A DNA stretch of 64,000 bases, from the NCBI GenBank assembly GCA_031216445.1, contig CM062211.1, forward strand, positions 480,001 to 544,000, given 5' to 3'. The notes below the pieces were generated by a model. That model had not been told where the DNA came from, searched no databases, and saw only the letters and a program-made list of their open reading frames with translations. Positions 11,021-23,672 of the stretch are shown piece by piece. The translations under genes and the position numbers were made by a program. Origin of the DNA: Lateolabrax maculatus (taxonomy: Eukaryota; Chordata; Actinopteri; Acropomatiformes; Lateolabracidae). Position 1 is the first letter of the stretch, and the number at the start of each line of letters is the position of its first letter.

Positions 11021-12548
11021 AGTCCTATAAAAAGTAGTTAAAAATAGATTCTAGTTAATGCAGGAGTAATAGTAATCTAATGATATGATAACTAATAGTA
11101 TAGCAGTCACAGTACTTTTAATACTTAAAGTACATTTTCCAGATTATCCTTACATACTTAGGGATCTGCATAAGCACCTGAATTCTTCCTTCACCACCGA
11201 AGTAGCGATTGTCCAATCATAGCTCAGCAACCCTAACAAGGCATTTCAGGCCTGGCAAGCTTTGGATTTCTCCTCATGCTAAAGCACTGTGCATGAGGCT
11301 GCAGTAAGAGAGATACTCAGTATACAAGTTTTTTTTTTTTTTTCATAAGCAAAAACACAAGAACGAAAGTCTTTAGAATGGATTAAACAGCATGTTTATC
11401 TGCTCTAGCACACATGAGCATGTCCCGAAGGCAGGAACTAAACCTGCATCTGGACCAAAGCAACCAGGAATAAATTTTGTTTCTGTAGGATAGTCAGAGG
11501 TATATACACAGTCCCTGCTGCAGGGGTCAGATTTAATGAAGGTTCAAGGATATCAGGGGAGAGTATATGCCTGGGCCATGTATGGTCAATGTGCTAAATT
11601 GTGGCCACATTGTTAGCCAGATAGTCAGTGATAGTGTCTATGATGTGAATCCCTGGATTTTAAATGATCGTCTGCAGTTTTCTGTAGTGGTCTCAGTAAT
11701 ATTTGTTCTTTACTGAAGTAGCACCACATGGCATGGTGAACCTATGTTTGAATCAAAACATTTTTATGAATGCAGTCGCATGAACAAAACTTTCCACTCA
11801 CATCTTAAGATGTTTGATTTAAAAAAAAAAAAAACTTACTGTATAATGAAGCAAATGACAGTAAATGACTCAGTAACTGTACCTGGTTGAGTTTAATAGT
11901 TAATCAGTGAATTATACAGTTTAAAAAAGGGTTAATTGAGGTAAAGGGATATTGCCAATGTTTTACAAATTGAGATAACATTTTCCAGCAGATCTAAACA
12001 GAGAAACACTCAGTGGATTCTCTACTTGAGAGGGAGAGGTTCAATTTACGGAGTTTATTAGCTAACACTTGCTAACTACAGCTGATAAAATCAGCCATTG
12101 CAAATTAATACTTGCTTGGGTAAAAATTCATAATTTTCATGTCTCTCATGTTGTTAATGCTGTCCTCTCTCAGGCTGAAGCGGAATATTTTGCATTTTTC
12201 ACCCGCTCCCTCTGTATTTGTGGTGACAATCATCAAAATAATGAGGTTACTTCCATCAATAGACACCCACTCAGCCAGCTCAACTTTGCAGGAAGGGTTT
12301 TCACCCCCTGAGTATCAGGGGTGGGGTATTATATGACACACACTGTCTCCTTAGAGCCACAAATCACTTAATGCACCTTTAATTACATCCAATAGGCCCT
12401 AGGGGGATGTCCCCAGAATACATGTACACTTGTATGTGAATGCACAAACACACACATACACTGTATTGTCACAATGAGGAGAGCGAGTGTGAGGCAGCAT
12501 CTCATTAGACAAAACATGTTAAAGCTCAGCACCTTACTAAGCCCAATT

Positions 12549-12551
<3 letters not shown>

Positions 12552-12579
<28 letters not shown>
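12552..12579. repeat. (CA)n microsatellite
   Basis: A perfect run of about 13 CA units. Confidence 0.95.
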
Positions 12580-12584
<5 letters not shown>

Positions 12585-13944
12585 TGCAGACATCTAAAAG
12601 AAAGACAGAGGAACTACTCAACTGATGTTTTGTTTTCTTTGCCTTTTCAGCAGAAATGGAAAACAATAATGTTACAGCACGGTCAAATCAGTTCAGATTG
12701 GCTCTGTCAATATTATGTATCTGTATTCTATTTGTAATTGAAAAAAGATCACCACATAGAGCAGTGAATCAGTTTCTATGTAGATTGACCAACTATAGTG
12801 TGGGGAAGAGAGCGGGGAAATGAGATTCAATCACAAGTGGTCTGTTGAGATGCATGTTAATACTAGGTATGAACAGGGCATTTTGATGCATGTTTGTGAA
12901 GCCTGTTGCTCTGCTAGACCGAGTGATCAGACGCTTTGTCATAGGAGAGTGTGAGAGAATCTGCGTGTGTGTGTGTGTTGACTCCACAGTCAGGGAGCAT
13001 GACTGACTGTCAGGATTTGTTAACTTGCTTCAAGGCCCTGCAGATTCACATCAATGTGTATGCGAGTGTGTGTCGGAGTCACTTAGATTTTCTGTCTGCT
13101 CACTCTGCTTCTAACTGCAGACGCCAGCCAACTGAGAGATGCCAGTGTTTCACCTGTAGCATAAAGGTACAGACAGTGTGTATCACAGTCCCCGGGGCTT
13201 GTATGTCTTGTGCTACATCAAAAGTGTCTGTCTGTGCATATCATAAAAATCTGCTGAATACATTATATCATCCCCCTCAGTGAACAGTCAGAAAGCAACA
13301 GTGCTTCTGGGCAAAAAGAGCCTGTAGAGTACAATCGTTTGACCTGATGTGGAAATGTAAGCTCAATTAAACAACCACTTAATTTGCCACTCTGTTTCTG
13401 CAGTTTTCCTATTCAGATTCCAACCAATGCAAACTGATCAATTTATCCAGATAGATTTCACATATTTCTGTCCATCAATCATTTGGAGCACATAAAACAA
13501 GCCTTTATACATATTAACATTACTCTCACAATCAACAAGCATCAGGAATATCACAACATAGATTTCGCAACTTTTAAAAGGGTAGCCCAGCAATTCCATT
13601 ATGGGGCTTTTCCCTATCTTTATTCAAGATTCTTTCAGTTTGAAAGTGTGATTTACTGATTTCACATTTCAGATTTTGTAATGCTTTTCCTCAAAATCCT
13701 GCCCTCATACTTAAATAGCCCACTGCTTCTGCTCGAACTGTATGCTTGCACTCAGATTTGTTGCTTGTAAAGGTTTTCTTCTCCTCACACATTTCTGCTC
13801 TTCTCTATTGCAATTACAATAAACTGGGGGATTTGCAAGACACTAGAGAAAATCTAAGCAGCATATCCTGAATTTTTGTCTATAGTATGGTTCAAGCCCT
13901 AAAAACACTGGATCCTACACTCCCCAAATTGCAATGTGATGGCA

Positions 13945-14060
13945 TCTTTTTGTGATTTTTTTGTCTCTGTGGTCATTTTGTGTTTCTTCGTATTCATTTT
14001 GCTTCTCTTTGGGGTCATTTTTGCATCTTTTTGTGGTCATTTTGACTCCCTTTGCTTCTC
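13945..14060. repeat. Degenerate ~20-bp tandem repeat
   Basis: Loose repeats of a unit resembling 'TTTTTGTGGTCATTTTG' alternate with 'CTTCTCTTTGGGG'-type segments across about 115 bp. Minisatellites of this composition are common in fish; units are too diverged to count precisely. Confidence 0.55.
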
Positions 14061-14656
14061 TAGGGACCCCCTGTTCCTTTGGGCCCCTGGGTGTGTGTCC
14101 AGTAGGCCTGTTTAGTAATCCAACCATGATTTAGGCTAGTGCAGGATAAACGATTCAATGAAGGAGAAAATGGACTATAAATTATTAGGTTTAATAAGAA
14201 TAATAGGCTTTTAATGTGAAACATCTGAAAGTAGCGTTTCATGTTTCAAGGACAGTAGCTTAAAACATCCAAAAAACAGCAAAACGTAAGCCATAGAATT
14301 AGTGATAGAAAACAGTATGTGTGTTAAAAAGAGAAACTCAGAGCAGCATGACATGATTCTGTTGTTGTACTGTACTTTGAACATTAATGGAACAAAACAG
14401 ATGCAGAACAGCATCCTTACAAACAAAATAATCTTTTTCAGCAATCCTAATTTTAACCAAGGTTTCCCCCACAGTGCAAGCCAACAAAGACGACCCCATT
14501 CAGCAGCAGTGAAGAATTGTTCTTCATGACCGAAGCCTCACTACAAGTCAGCGGGATCTAATGCTCCCATAACACTCATCCATTTGGCTTCACCAACACA
14601 TTCCACCACCCAATGCTCCACCAGCAGCACCTGCTACAACTGAGCAGCCGGCCTGG

Positions 14657-14658
<2 letters not shown>

Positions 14659-14706
<48 letters not shown>
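14659..14706. repeat. (CA)n microsatellite, long
   Basis: About 24 perfect CA units, the longest uninterrupted dinucleotide run in the window. Confidence 0.97.
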
Positions 14707-14710
<4 letters not shown>

Positions 14711-14754
14711 CCCAAACAGCTTGTTTAGATTGACTTTTCGTTCAGTTATTGTTA

Positions 14755-14910
14755 ACCTTCAAGGCTTTACATGACCAGGCCCCTAATTATATCAAAGATC
14801 TACTATCCCCTTATGAGGCTGGGTGCCCTTTTAGATTAGCTGATAGTGGCTTTCTGGTCGGTTGGTGACTAAGGGCTATCAGGCTTTTGCTTTTTAAGGC
14901 TAATTCATTC
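14755..14910 (+). mobile_element. LINE C-terminal remnant
   Basis: The plus-strand frame contains LHDQAPNYIKDLLSPYEAG, resembling the conserved C-terminal stretch of L2/CR1-like LINE ORF2 proteins (Lys-Ala-Leu-His...Pro-x-Tyr...Leu-Leu-x-Pro-Tyr). It is a short decayed piece. Confidence 0.6.
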
Positions 14911-14921
14911 ATATTATCCAC

Positions 14922-14966
<45 letters not shown>

Positions 14967-14981
14967 TTCATGTCATCCACT

Positions 14982-15065
<84 letters not shown>
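14922..15065. repeat. (AAT)n/(ATT)n compound microsatellite with inverted symmetry
   Basis: A TAA run (14922-14965) is followed by a short spacer that partly repeats the preceding flank (ATTCAT...CCACTTA). Then comes a long TAA run (about 14983-15029) that switches directly to ATT units (to 15065). The last two blocks are reverse complements of each other and could extrude as a hairpin. Confidence 0.95.
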
Positions 15066-15067
<2 letters not shown>

Positions 15068-16911
15068 GTGCACGAAACACACATTCAACCTTTTTGTTAT
15101 CTCTAAATGAAGCTAGTGTCTACTGCGCAGAGCTGGGATGCCAATGCCTGGCACTGGCTGGATGGAGCAACAGCAGTCTGTCTCCTTGGCAACAGGATTA
15201 AAGATGGGGGGGGGGTTGTAAGGGTGTTAATTATAAATTATTCTTACATGATAGGAATCAGGGCTGCAGGGGGCCAGGCTGAGTCATAATGAAAACACAG
15301 AGTGTGTGTTAGAATGGTCCAGTATTCCAGTGCCCGGGCTAAACTGGCTCAATCGGCCCTATTCAGCATTCTATTGGCTTGCCGCAGGACGGTACTGTAT
15401 TGATGTCATCTCATGCTGCCAAACACTGCTTTGTTCTTTTATTCACTTTAAGGTGGCAAGGAGAGAGATGAGGGAAGAAGAGGGAGAAGAAAAGAGAAGG
15501 GGGGCTGGGCCTAACCCTGTTAGGGGTGGCAAACTCATTTTTATTCAGGCACATGCTCTGCTTGTTCCCTTGGGTCCCACCATCATTTGGGGACTTTTGT
15601 GTCCATGCTTCATGACTCACTGTCACCTGGCTGTATTAGCAGATTAGCAGCTGCTGTTTATCTACACCTTGTCATCAGCTCTCTGAGAACTGATGAAGGA
15701 GGAGGAGTTTACATTTATTTGCAGGATGATAACGCATTGTCACACCCTTGCACTGATGGATTTGGAGGGGAAAATGTGTCCCTACAAGTCCATTTATTCC
15801 TGTTAAGCTGCAGTCAACACAGTGGCACGAGTCCAGCATTCTTTACTCATGACACAACCGTGTCAGCAGGCTGCCATAAGGCTGGTTGCAAGTCAGAGAA
15901 GAGCTCTGCTGCAGCTTTGCACTCCAACAAAAGAGTTTTATCGACAGCCCCTTGACACTAATCGAAAAAATGCAAAGTACAAGATTTTGAAATAGATTAG
16001 TAAATGAGAGATATTCTGTCTTAAAGAGAAACTCAGAGCAGCAAATTGGTGAGTATGACATAACTCTATTGCTGTATCATTATTTGAATAATGGCTTTTA
16101 TTTGTGAATTTATAGAAAAAGTTCTGAAATGTTGGACTTTCTTAGTGGCATATGAATATTGCACAGGCAGGAGAAAAAATGTATTCATCTGTAACTTTAT
16201 TTAACGTCTTGCTAACAGAGACACACAGATGGGATAACACATGATCTTTGTTGGCAAAGGTGACAAAAGCAGCATCAACCAAGCCCTTGTATTGTCTGAA
16301 TGAGTAGAGAAAAAAGGGAGAGTGTAACAGGCATCACATGAAAAGATGTAGCAATCCACAGAAAGGGATGACTAACAGAAACAGAAAAACAAATTGCGAG
16401 CCTTGCAGTGTTGTTGAGAAACAAGACATGTAACAGCAAGATGTGGGAGATGAACATGAAGCAAAGGACACAATAGAAATGAAATCAATGTGGAGAATAC
16501 AAATGACTGTCAGAACAAGAAATGGCGGGAGGAAGAGAAAGTGAAGGACAGCAGACAGCTGTGAAGTGGGCTGAGCCAATGTTTCATTACACAGGACAGA
16601 AACAATGCAGCTCTTTTAAAGCTGACATGAAAACACAGTAACTGAATCCTCATAACACCATTTTAGGAAGCTTAACCTCGGCCTGGATGTTTAGACCTAC
16701 TGTACCTTATCAAACTGCTAAAAGCCCAATGTTGTAAGAAAGAGAAAAACAAAAGTAAATTAGTATTTTCAGCATAAAATGTTATAGTGTTTGTTTTTGC
16801 ATTCGTCAGGGGTACAAACAACAAGAATTTGCAATAAAAGCCATTAATCAAAATATAGTACAACAACAAAGTCATGTTAAACTAACCACTCTGCAACTCA
16901 ACAGACTAAGG

Positions 16912-17030
16912 TTGTCAAAAGTATTGATACTTCATTACTTTTTCAATACCACATGTTTAAAATGATACTATCTTCGTTAATTATACATTCGGAAGTATCG
17001 AAGGTACCGAAGATATTAAAAAACCCAGTT
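16912..17030. repeat. Possible short DNA-element repeat (GTATCGATAC type)
   Basis: The stretch 'TCAAAAGTATTGATACTTC' with 'TTTTTCAATACCAC' and 'GAAGTATCGAAGGTACCGAAG' resembles a fish repeat rich in self-complementary GTATCGATAC motifs. No clear terminal repeats could be fixed by eye. Confidence 0.4.
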
Positions 17031-18351
17031 TTTCACGGTTACTCCGATTGGTGTTTGGAAAGCAGTGTTGTTGTAATACTGGTCAAAGTGTGTGTGAGAA
17101 AGGGGCAGTCAGTTTCAGCACCAACTGACATAGTGGACTCTTTTCTGGGCTCAGCTCTTGGGTTTGGAGGACTTCGGAAGGGGATCTTTTTGGTCTACAG
17201 ATTAACTCTTGTGGGATTCCTTTGTAATACATGAAGTTTTTTCTCTTTTCTGTTGAAAGTTCTGGTATATGAACATTAACAAATATGAGACGTGATAATA
17301 AAAGCACAAATATCAGGTATTTCTAGTTAGATAAATAGATTTCTGAATGGTTGTATTTCTGCATTAAATGTATTATTTTGATAAACATCATTATTATACT
17401 GAATGACATTTTAATGGGGTAAAATTCTCTTAAAAATATTTGATTACAGTCAAAGTAAAGATATTCAGTTGGATGTACATATTAGGCACACATATTCATG
17501 ATTCACAGCCAGCCCTGATGCAGCCTGAAAGAACCTTTTAAAACTGCAGGGCTGTGATCACTCTTACAGTCCTGGGCCGTGTCCAAGAGGCCTTTGGTAG
17601 ACATCTTTGATCTTTAGGGAACATTTTACAGGGCAGTTTGAGGGGGGCCAAGGAGACATCTATGACTTTCTGAAATTAGGCTGGGGTGTTTTCACGACCA
17701 GGAAAAATGTAATTCCTAGTTTGTTAATGGCACTACTTCTTACAGCTGAAATATTTATGTTTATGTATGTATGTTATGTATGTAATAATTATTTTCTTGA
17801 TCAAACTGATTAATTGAGTAGTTATGTCATCTATAAATACCCATCACAACTACTCAGAGCTCCCAATTGTGTGTATCTAACCCTGAAATACGGTCTTCTC
17901 TGTGAAATAGAGCTCCATTGTTGTCCAAAAACTTTTAAAAACACACCAGTGAGCCACACTGTTGCACTGGGTGACGTGTTTCTTGAACACACACACTGTA
18001 GTAAGGCTGTACAGTGCGACATCACACATGCTATGAAAAAATTGGTCTGTGCGGTGAATGAAATCACAGCAGTAGCACCCGTGTGAGATAGTACTGCTTG
18101 TTTGCGTGTGAGGTGAACTGATGGCACATCACTATTCTACTTGGTACGGCCTATGTGGTACGTCTATTGTTTGATTAAAAAATGTATCCAGATACACAGG
18201 GATTTTGTTCCGAGATTTGGTCTAGTCTCAAACTACAGTGGACATGCCAGAGTTAATGGTTTGATTGGTTTAAATGTTATCTTCATCTTATTTAGTGAAT
18301 AACCGATATATAATGAGTCCTATTATTAAGTGCTGTCTGCCCACGGACCTG

Positions 18352-18500
18352 GTCAAATCAAATCAAATACATTTTTTTGTTGCATATACAATCACACACA
18401 GTACAACTTACAGGGAAATTCTTAGATGCTTAGCTCCAGAACAACTCTAACAAGTAGATAAATATTATAAAGATGATCTAACAGTAGAATGGAAAAATAA
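18352..18500 (-). repeat. LINE 3' tail, antisense
   Basis: Starts with the simple tail TCAAATCAAATCAAATA, then a T-rich block and 'TTACAGGGAAATTCTTAGATG'. This is the antisense form of a teleost LINE 3' end whose tail is a 5-bp tandem repeat. Confidence 0.55.
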
Positions 18501-20034
18501 TCTAGCATAGATCAAATAACAACAACAAAATAGTAGAATGCCTGACTTATTCTGACTCTTGTCAGAACACATCAGTGAAACTAAATTTGTGGGCTCGCTA
18601 GTAGAGTACCTGTAAGTACTATGCAAGTTTTCCTGTAATACACATTTTAAAGTTCATCAGTGTTCCAGGAGTTGCACTGTCAAACTGTCCACTGAACAAT
18701 GACAAAATATAAGAAACATGGTGTTTTCACGTCCTGCATGCCATATCTGAAGCACATGTGCAGACAATAGTTTTTGTATCTATTGGAAAAAAAGAGTGGG
18801 GAAAAACAACAAAGCTAAATGCTCTCAAACCTGGCCAGCTGACAGTAAACATAAATTACTGCATATAATCAGAAGGAGAAATGATGTGAATAAGTCAGTA
18901 GATGTTGGACACTCTCTTTAGCTCATCAACCCCCTTCAGTGAAACAATTTGTCTTGCTTAAATGCTCTTGTCTCCAGGGCAACCCTTGTGCATCAGGGCT
19001 GCTGTTAATGGAGGTTACGTCATCCCATTTGAACCCAGGTTTAACAAGGCTGATTGGAAAGGAAATGATACAGGCCTGGAGCAGAGATAAAGACAGAAAG
19101 AATAAAACAGAGTGACAGACAGGCATGTTTGTTCAAATGGCCCTAAGGATAAGCAGGATGTTGAGGACAGTTGCATAAGCTACTTCAGCCACACATCCCC
19201 ATACTGCAGCATTCAAGCAGCAGGCCTGATATAATGTGAATGAAAAGCTGAAAAGAAAAAAGAACACTGGGAGCGTAGGATGTACTTTTATTTCAGAAAC
19301 TCACAGGAGTGAGTCAAAGCTGAAGATAAACTGCTGGGGAAATTAGAGCCAAAAGTTTGAATCATGTCAACCATAGGACCCTACTGATGTTTCTGTTTGT
19401 TTTACACTGTGCACTATGAGAAATGTTTAGGCTATAGAAATGCTAAAAGCCCAATAAAACATAAAATAAAAAATATAACATATCATTACATTACACAACA
19501 CCCAATGCACAGCTGTTTGAGTTTGTCTCTGGAACCGCGCTGGTCCAGAACAGCCATGTGCACTACTAAAACCTCCTGTTTCTCACACCTTGAGAAGTTC
19601 AAGTCTGCATCACTGTAATCCATCTGAGGACGCATCTGTAGCTCTATTATGGTCAGTCTCCACTGCTCTCACTGTATCTTCATTGGTGTTCTTCTATAAA
19701 CATGTGTAGCCCCGCACAGCTGCCTCTCTCTGACAAACTGATCGCTGAGTTGTGGTAGTGCACTAAGATTGACGAGTGAGCCACATATTTGGTATCAGCG
19801 ATCAAACGATCGACGACAATGACAGTGACAATAAGACAGCGGCACATTTCATGTCTTGCCTTGATAGAAATACACTCATGAACATCTAAGAAGGAAGCAC
19901 AGGAATTGTGTAGCTGGTGATCGTAATCAAACCTCAGAACTGTTTTACCTAAACTTCACCAGCATGTCCACACTCCCACCAGAGGAAACAATACCCTGGA
20001 CCATGTTTACAGGAATATCCCTGGCAGCCCAGAT

Positions 20035-20315
20035 AGGTTTGGGTTGGGAGGTCCGGAAACCTCCGTCCCGCCCCATGAGACAACTTGTGGAGAGAGACCC
20101 TCGGCAGTCCGGAGGCAGACAGTTTTGTCGCTGCGTGCACCCCGAAAACCCAATCCGGGAGACCCACGTCATGCAGCCCAAAGGCAGGAGGCGGCAGAAC
20201 ACCGGTAATAATCCTTCCGCAGGTTCACCTACAGAAACCTTGCTACGACATTTACTTCCTCTACATAGTCAAGTTTGATCGTCTTCTTGGCGCTCCGCCG
20301 GGGCCGGGCTGATCG

Positions 20316-20387
<72 letters not shown>

Positions 20388-20402
20388 ACGAGCTTATGAC
20401 CC
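20035..20402 (-). rRNA. 18S rRNA 3'-end fragment plus ITS1 start (rDNA relic)
   Basis: On the minus strand, 20402-20206 matches the 3' terminal part of eukaryotic small-subunit rRNA. It contains GTACACACCGCCCGTCGCTA of the decoding region, the ACCGATTGGATGGTTTAGTG block, and the very end 'AGGTGAACCTGCGGAAGGAT'. About 20 bases are missing in the helix-44 tip, and there are scattered changes (for example A for G in the final TAATGATCC, T for C elsewhere). The next 170 bases (20205-20035) are GC-rich and continue where ITS1 would start. Homology stops abruptly at 20402. It is an isolated, decayed rDNA fragment in DENND5B intron 1, not a functional rRNA gene. Confidence 0.92.
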
Positions 20403-20699
20403 CAAAGCCCTCCCTCACCCCCACTTTGGACAATCATACAACATTTCCCTGATTCTCCTGTCAACTTACTCCCAGCTGATTAAAAGGATCAAACCATCAT
20501 TAAAAATAGTTTGTGGACAGATGAAGCTACAGCAGCTCCACAGGACTGTTTTGAGTGCACATGTTGAGAGATGCCGCCACCCAGGAGAACCACATCAATA
20601 TTAAAGGAATGTACATAACCTGTGACATCATACATCAGAAAATATGTTGATGATGTGGTGATCACAAAGACAATAAAATCATTCCCAACCTGGAAGCCT

Positions 20700-21420
20700 G
20701 AATGAATGGAGAGGTCAGGGCCAGAAAAGCTGCCTTTCTGTCAGGTGACAAGGAAGCATACAACACCTCCAGAGCAAGACTGAAAGTTGGCATCAAGGAA
20801 GCAAAGAAGAGACATCAGGAGAGACTGGAGAGAGACCTCAATACCAACACCAAAGATATGTGAGAGACAATCCAGAACATTGCAGGCTACAAAAGCAGGA
20901 GAGCCCCATCAAGTGTGACGCTCACTTTGATCTCCTTAACAAAGAGTCTGCTGTCAGTATCCGCTGCAGATATAAGGAAAATCCTGCTGAGACTGAATAT
21001 GAGTAAAGCTTTTTGGCCTGATAACATCCCCACCCGGGTAATAAGAACATGTGCCAACCAGCGATTTGATTTCATTATGAGGAGAACTTTGTTGTGACGT
21101 TTGTGGACGACACCACCATCATCAGCCGGACTACAAACAACGATGAGAATTCATATTGGGAGGAAATCAACAACCTTGCAGAGTGGTGTGCTCAACTTCG
21201 ACAAAACCAAGTAGCTGATCATTGATTTTAGAAAAAAAGGGGGTAAAGACACACACCTCTTTCCTCATCAACGGAGCTGGGGTAGAGCACGTCAACAGTT
21301 TTAACTTCCTGGGAATCAACATCACAGAGAACCTGACATGGACATCGCACATCTCCACCCTGGTTAAGAAAACTCAGAAATGGCTGTATTTTTAAAGGAA
21401 GCAAAATGAGATGAATCTCA
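20700..21420 (+). mobile_element. LINE fragment: endonuclease-RT linker and RT core
   Basis: Plus-strand frames read EAYNTSRARLKVGIKEAKKR and then HQERLERDLNTNTKDM, the linker between endonuclease and RT typical of fish L2/CR1-like LINEs. The region after it gives ISKAFWPDNIP-like RT entry residues and, after a deletion, TFVDDTTIISRTTNNDE, where the normally FADD catalytic box reads FVDD. Several stops and frame changes show it is dead. Confidence 0.85.
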
Positions 21421-21439
21421 TCTGTCAAAACAGCTAAAA

Positions 21440-21838
21440 CTATGCTTCCCTCTCCATCCGTACGCATTCTGTGTCCAGAGCTGTAGATTCTCGATCTGTG
21501 GCTGCAGGCCGTCTACTGCCCCTTCTGCAGCTGTTATTATTAGTCTGACGTGTTGTCTGTCCTCCTGCTCCCCCCGCCCCCCTTTCAACCCAACTCGGTC
21601 GATGCAGATGGCCGCCCACCCAGAGCCTGGTTCTGCTCAAGGTTTCTACCTGTTAAAAGGGAGTTTTTCCTCGCCACTGTCGCCAAGTGTTTGCTCATGG
21701 TGGGAACTGTTGGGTCTCTGTAAATAATATTTTAAAGAGTATGGTCTAGACCTACTCTATGTGAAAAGTGTCTTGAGATAACTTGTGTTATGATTTGGCG
21801 CTATACAAATAAAATTGACTTGACTTGACTTAAAAAAC
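21440..21838 (+). mobile_element. LINE 3' UTR and tail
   Basis: This repeat includes 'CCCAACTCGGTCGATGCAGA', 'GTTTCTACCTGTTAAAAGGG' and a terminal block ending AATAAAATTGACTTGACTTG. A second partial copy is at 36110-36240, and the 5' part ('GCAGGCCGTCTACTGCCCC') recurs at 61.34 kb downstream of a LINE C-terminal coding piece. The pentanucleotide tail marks the 3' end of a non-LTR element. Confidence 0.75.
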
Positions 21839-22708
21839 ATCTGTCGACATGCAATTTTAAATTATCTTCTGCTTTACATACAGCAGATCAAAGGTCAGAT
21901 AAAAACAGCTGTGAGCACTGGACTGGTGGGAACTGTTTCATTCCAAAATTAGAAGAGTTACTACTATTCTACTATTCTTGTCAGTGCACAACACCTAAAT
22001 GAGGACAACATAGCTTCATTTTGTGGTTCCTATACTGTAAACAAGAATTCCTACAGCTTTTTTTTTCAAGTTTTAGCTTAAAAAACTTATCCTAACCTTA
22101 AAGGGGAATTCCTCGGTGACTCTGAAAGAGCTTTTTCAAGTATTAGAAAATAACCTGATGATTTCATAGTGAAGTCATCTGGGTCATTTCAGCTTGGGGG
22201 TGTTAACTACAAATGTGTGGAGTTTTAAAGATGTAATTAATTACCATGAAAGGTTTGACAAAAGATGCCATTTGTTGCATTATGGGAAATGTAAGATCCA
22301 GCGGTTTTGGAACTTCACTCACACTATAAAACTAAAGGTCAGAATATCTTGGCCTCTGTTGCTTACAGTTCTCCACACTTAAGAGATTTCAACTGATGAA
22401 CAAAAGGCAACAAATGTACGTCTCAAATAATCAGTGTGCATTTTGCGGTAAAACTCATCAAATGCTGTGTAAACCAAAAACAAGAGTCATTAAAACCTAT
22501 TTTACCTTTTTTTTTAGCAGAACAATCTCTAAACACAAGTGACTTTTTATCACGTTATAATCTTGTTAGCAAACACCCAGCACTTACAGAGCAACATTAT
22601 CATTCATTTGGAGTTGTTTTTCTGGCCACCTGATGTCCAATATTCATATTCTTTGGGTTCTGTTTTGCAGGCAACTTGCAGGCTTTAAATTCAAAACAAC
22701 ATTGAATG

Positions 22709-22820
22709 CAGGGCTTGACATAACCACCCACCCGCCAAATGCGGGTAAAATTCGGCAGGGGCCTGTGACACAGTCGCTCCTACTAGCCACTTTGGAAGGT
22801 GGCATTCTATATATGTATAT

Positions 22821-22856
<36 letters not shown>

Positions 22857-23672
22857 CAGACAGGCTCCCACCGCCCCTCCAGCGAGTGCACCCACACATC
22901 AAGTCCGCGAGGCCCTCTGAGCCAGACACGGTGGAGGGGGGAGGTGGGGACAGAGGCATCCAATTGGGATGAGCATTAAACAGAACACCTGCAGCTCAAC
23001 GTTAACTGCTGACCCGCCGGCCGCAAGACAACAGACGCAGACAGGCGACGAGAGGTCCAGGTGAACACGTAACACAGAGACCCGCCCAGAGAATTAAGCA
23101 GGGACAGACAGAGAGACAAAGAGCATGGCTGGGGCCCTAGCGAGAAACCCTTAGCATTATGTAATGCTTATGTAGCATTATGCAAGCTATTTAAACCTTT
23201 ATATTATGAATGAGAACAACTGAATTACACAACTCTGTGGTGACTGATTCTTAGTGAGAATACAATATGCATTTCATACTTGAAAAGAGAGGGCACTCGT
23301 TTCTTTGCGGTTTCTTGCCTGCACCACTTTTATTATATGCAACAAGAAGCTTCTCTTTTTGTCTTAATTGGTTGCATGTTTTCATACAAAAGGAGCTTTA
23401 CACACAACCTTATCAGTGCTAAATATTTGATGACTGTAGTGCTTACATTTGATGTATTCTTGACGTGGGTGTTTACACTGGACGTTTACATTTAAAGGGT
23501 TGTTAATTTAGTTCTTCAAGTAAATTGTAGCACACCACAGTCAACTTTAATCCAATAAAATGTAATTTCTCAACAACAAAATTGTGGGTAATGAAAATAG
23601 TGAGTGGCTAGTAACTTTGGAAAACCACTAGCCACAGTGGCTGGTGAGCAAAAATGTTAATGTCAAGCCCTG
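22709..23672. mobile_element. hAT-like non-autonomous transposon
   Basis: The element starts CAGGGCTTGACATAACC and ends TTAATGTCAAGCCCTG, giving 13-bp terminal inverted repeats (CAGGGCTTGACAT). Flanks are 8-bp near-duplications: ATTGAATG at 22701-22708 and GTTGGATG at 23673-23680 (6 of 8 identical). The TIRs and 8-bp site fit the hAT superfamily. No transposase frame is visible in 964 bp; it contains a TA/CA microsatellite (22806-22856) and a GC-rich middle. Subterminal 'TGGCTAG' and 'CTAGCCAC' motifs at both ends add to the case. Confidence 0.85.
22826..22857. repeat. (CA)n microsatellite inside the hAT-like element
   Basis: A run of about 15 CA units preceded by a TA-rich stretch. Confidence 0.95.

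Noticed and set aside
17831..18127. Overlapping about 90-residue ORFs on both strands
   Set aside because: Open on both strands at once with no domain, as expected by chance.
19945..20202. Overlapping ORFs around 20.0-20.3 kb on both strands
   Set aside because: They overlie the rDNA fragment; GC-rich noncoding sequence gives chance open frames.
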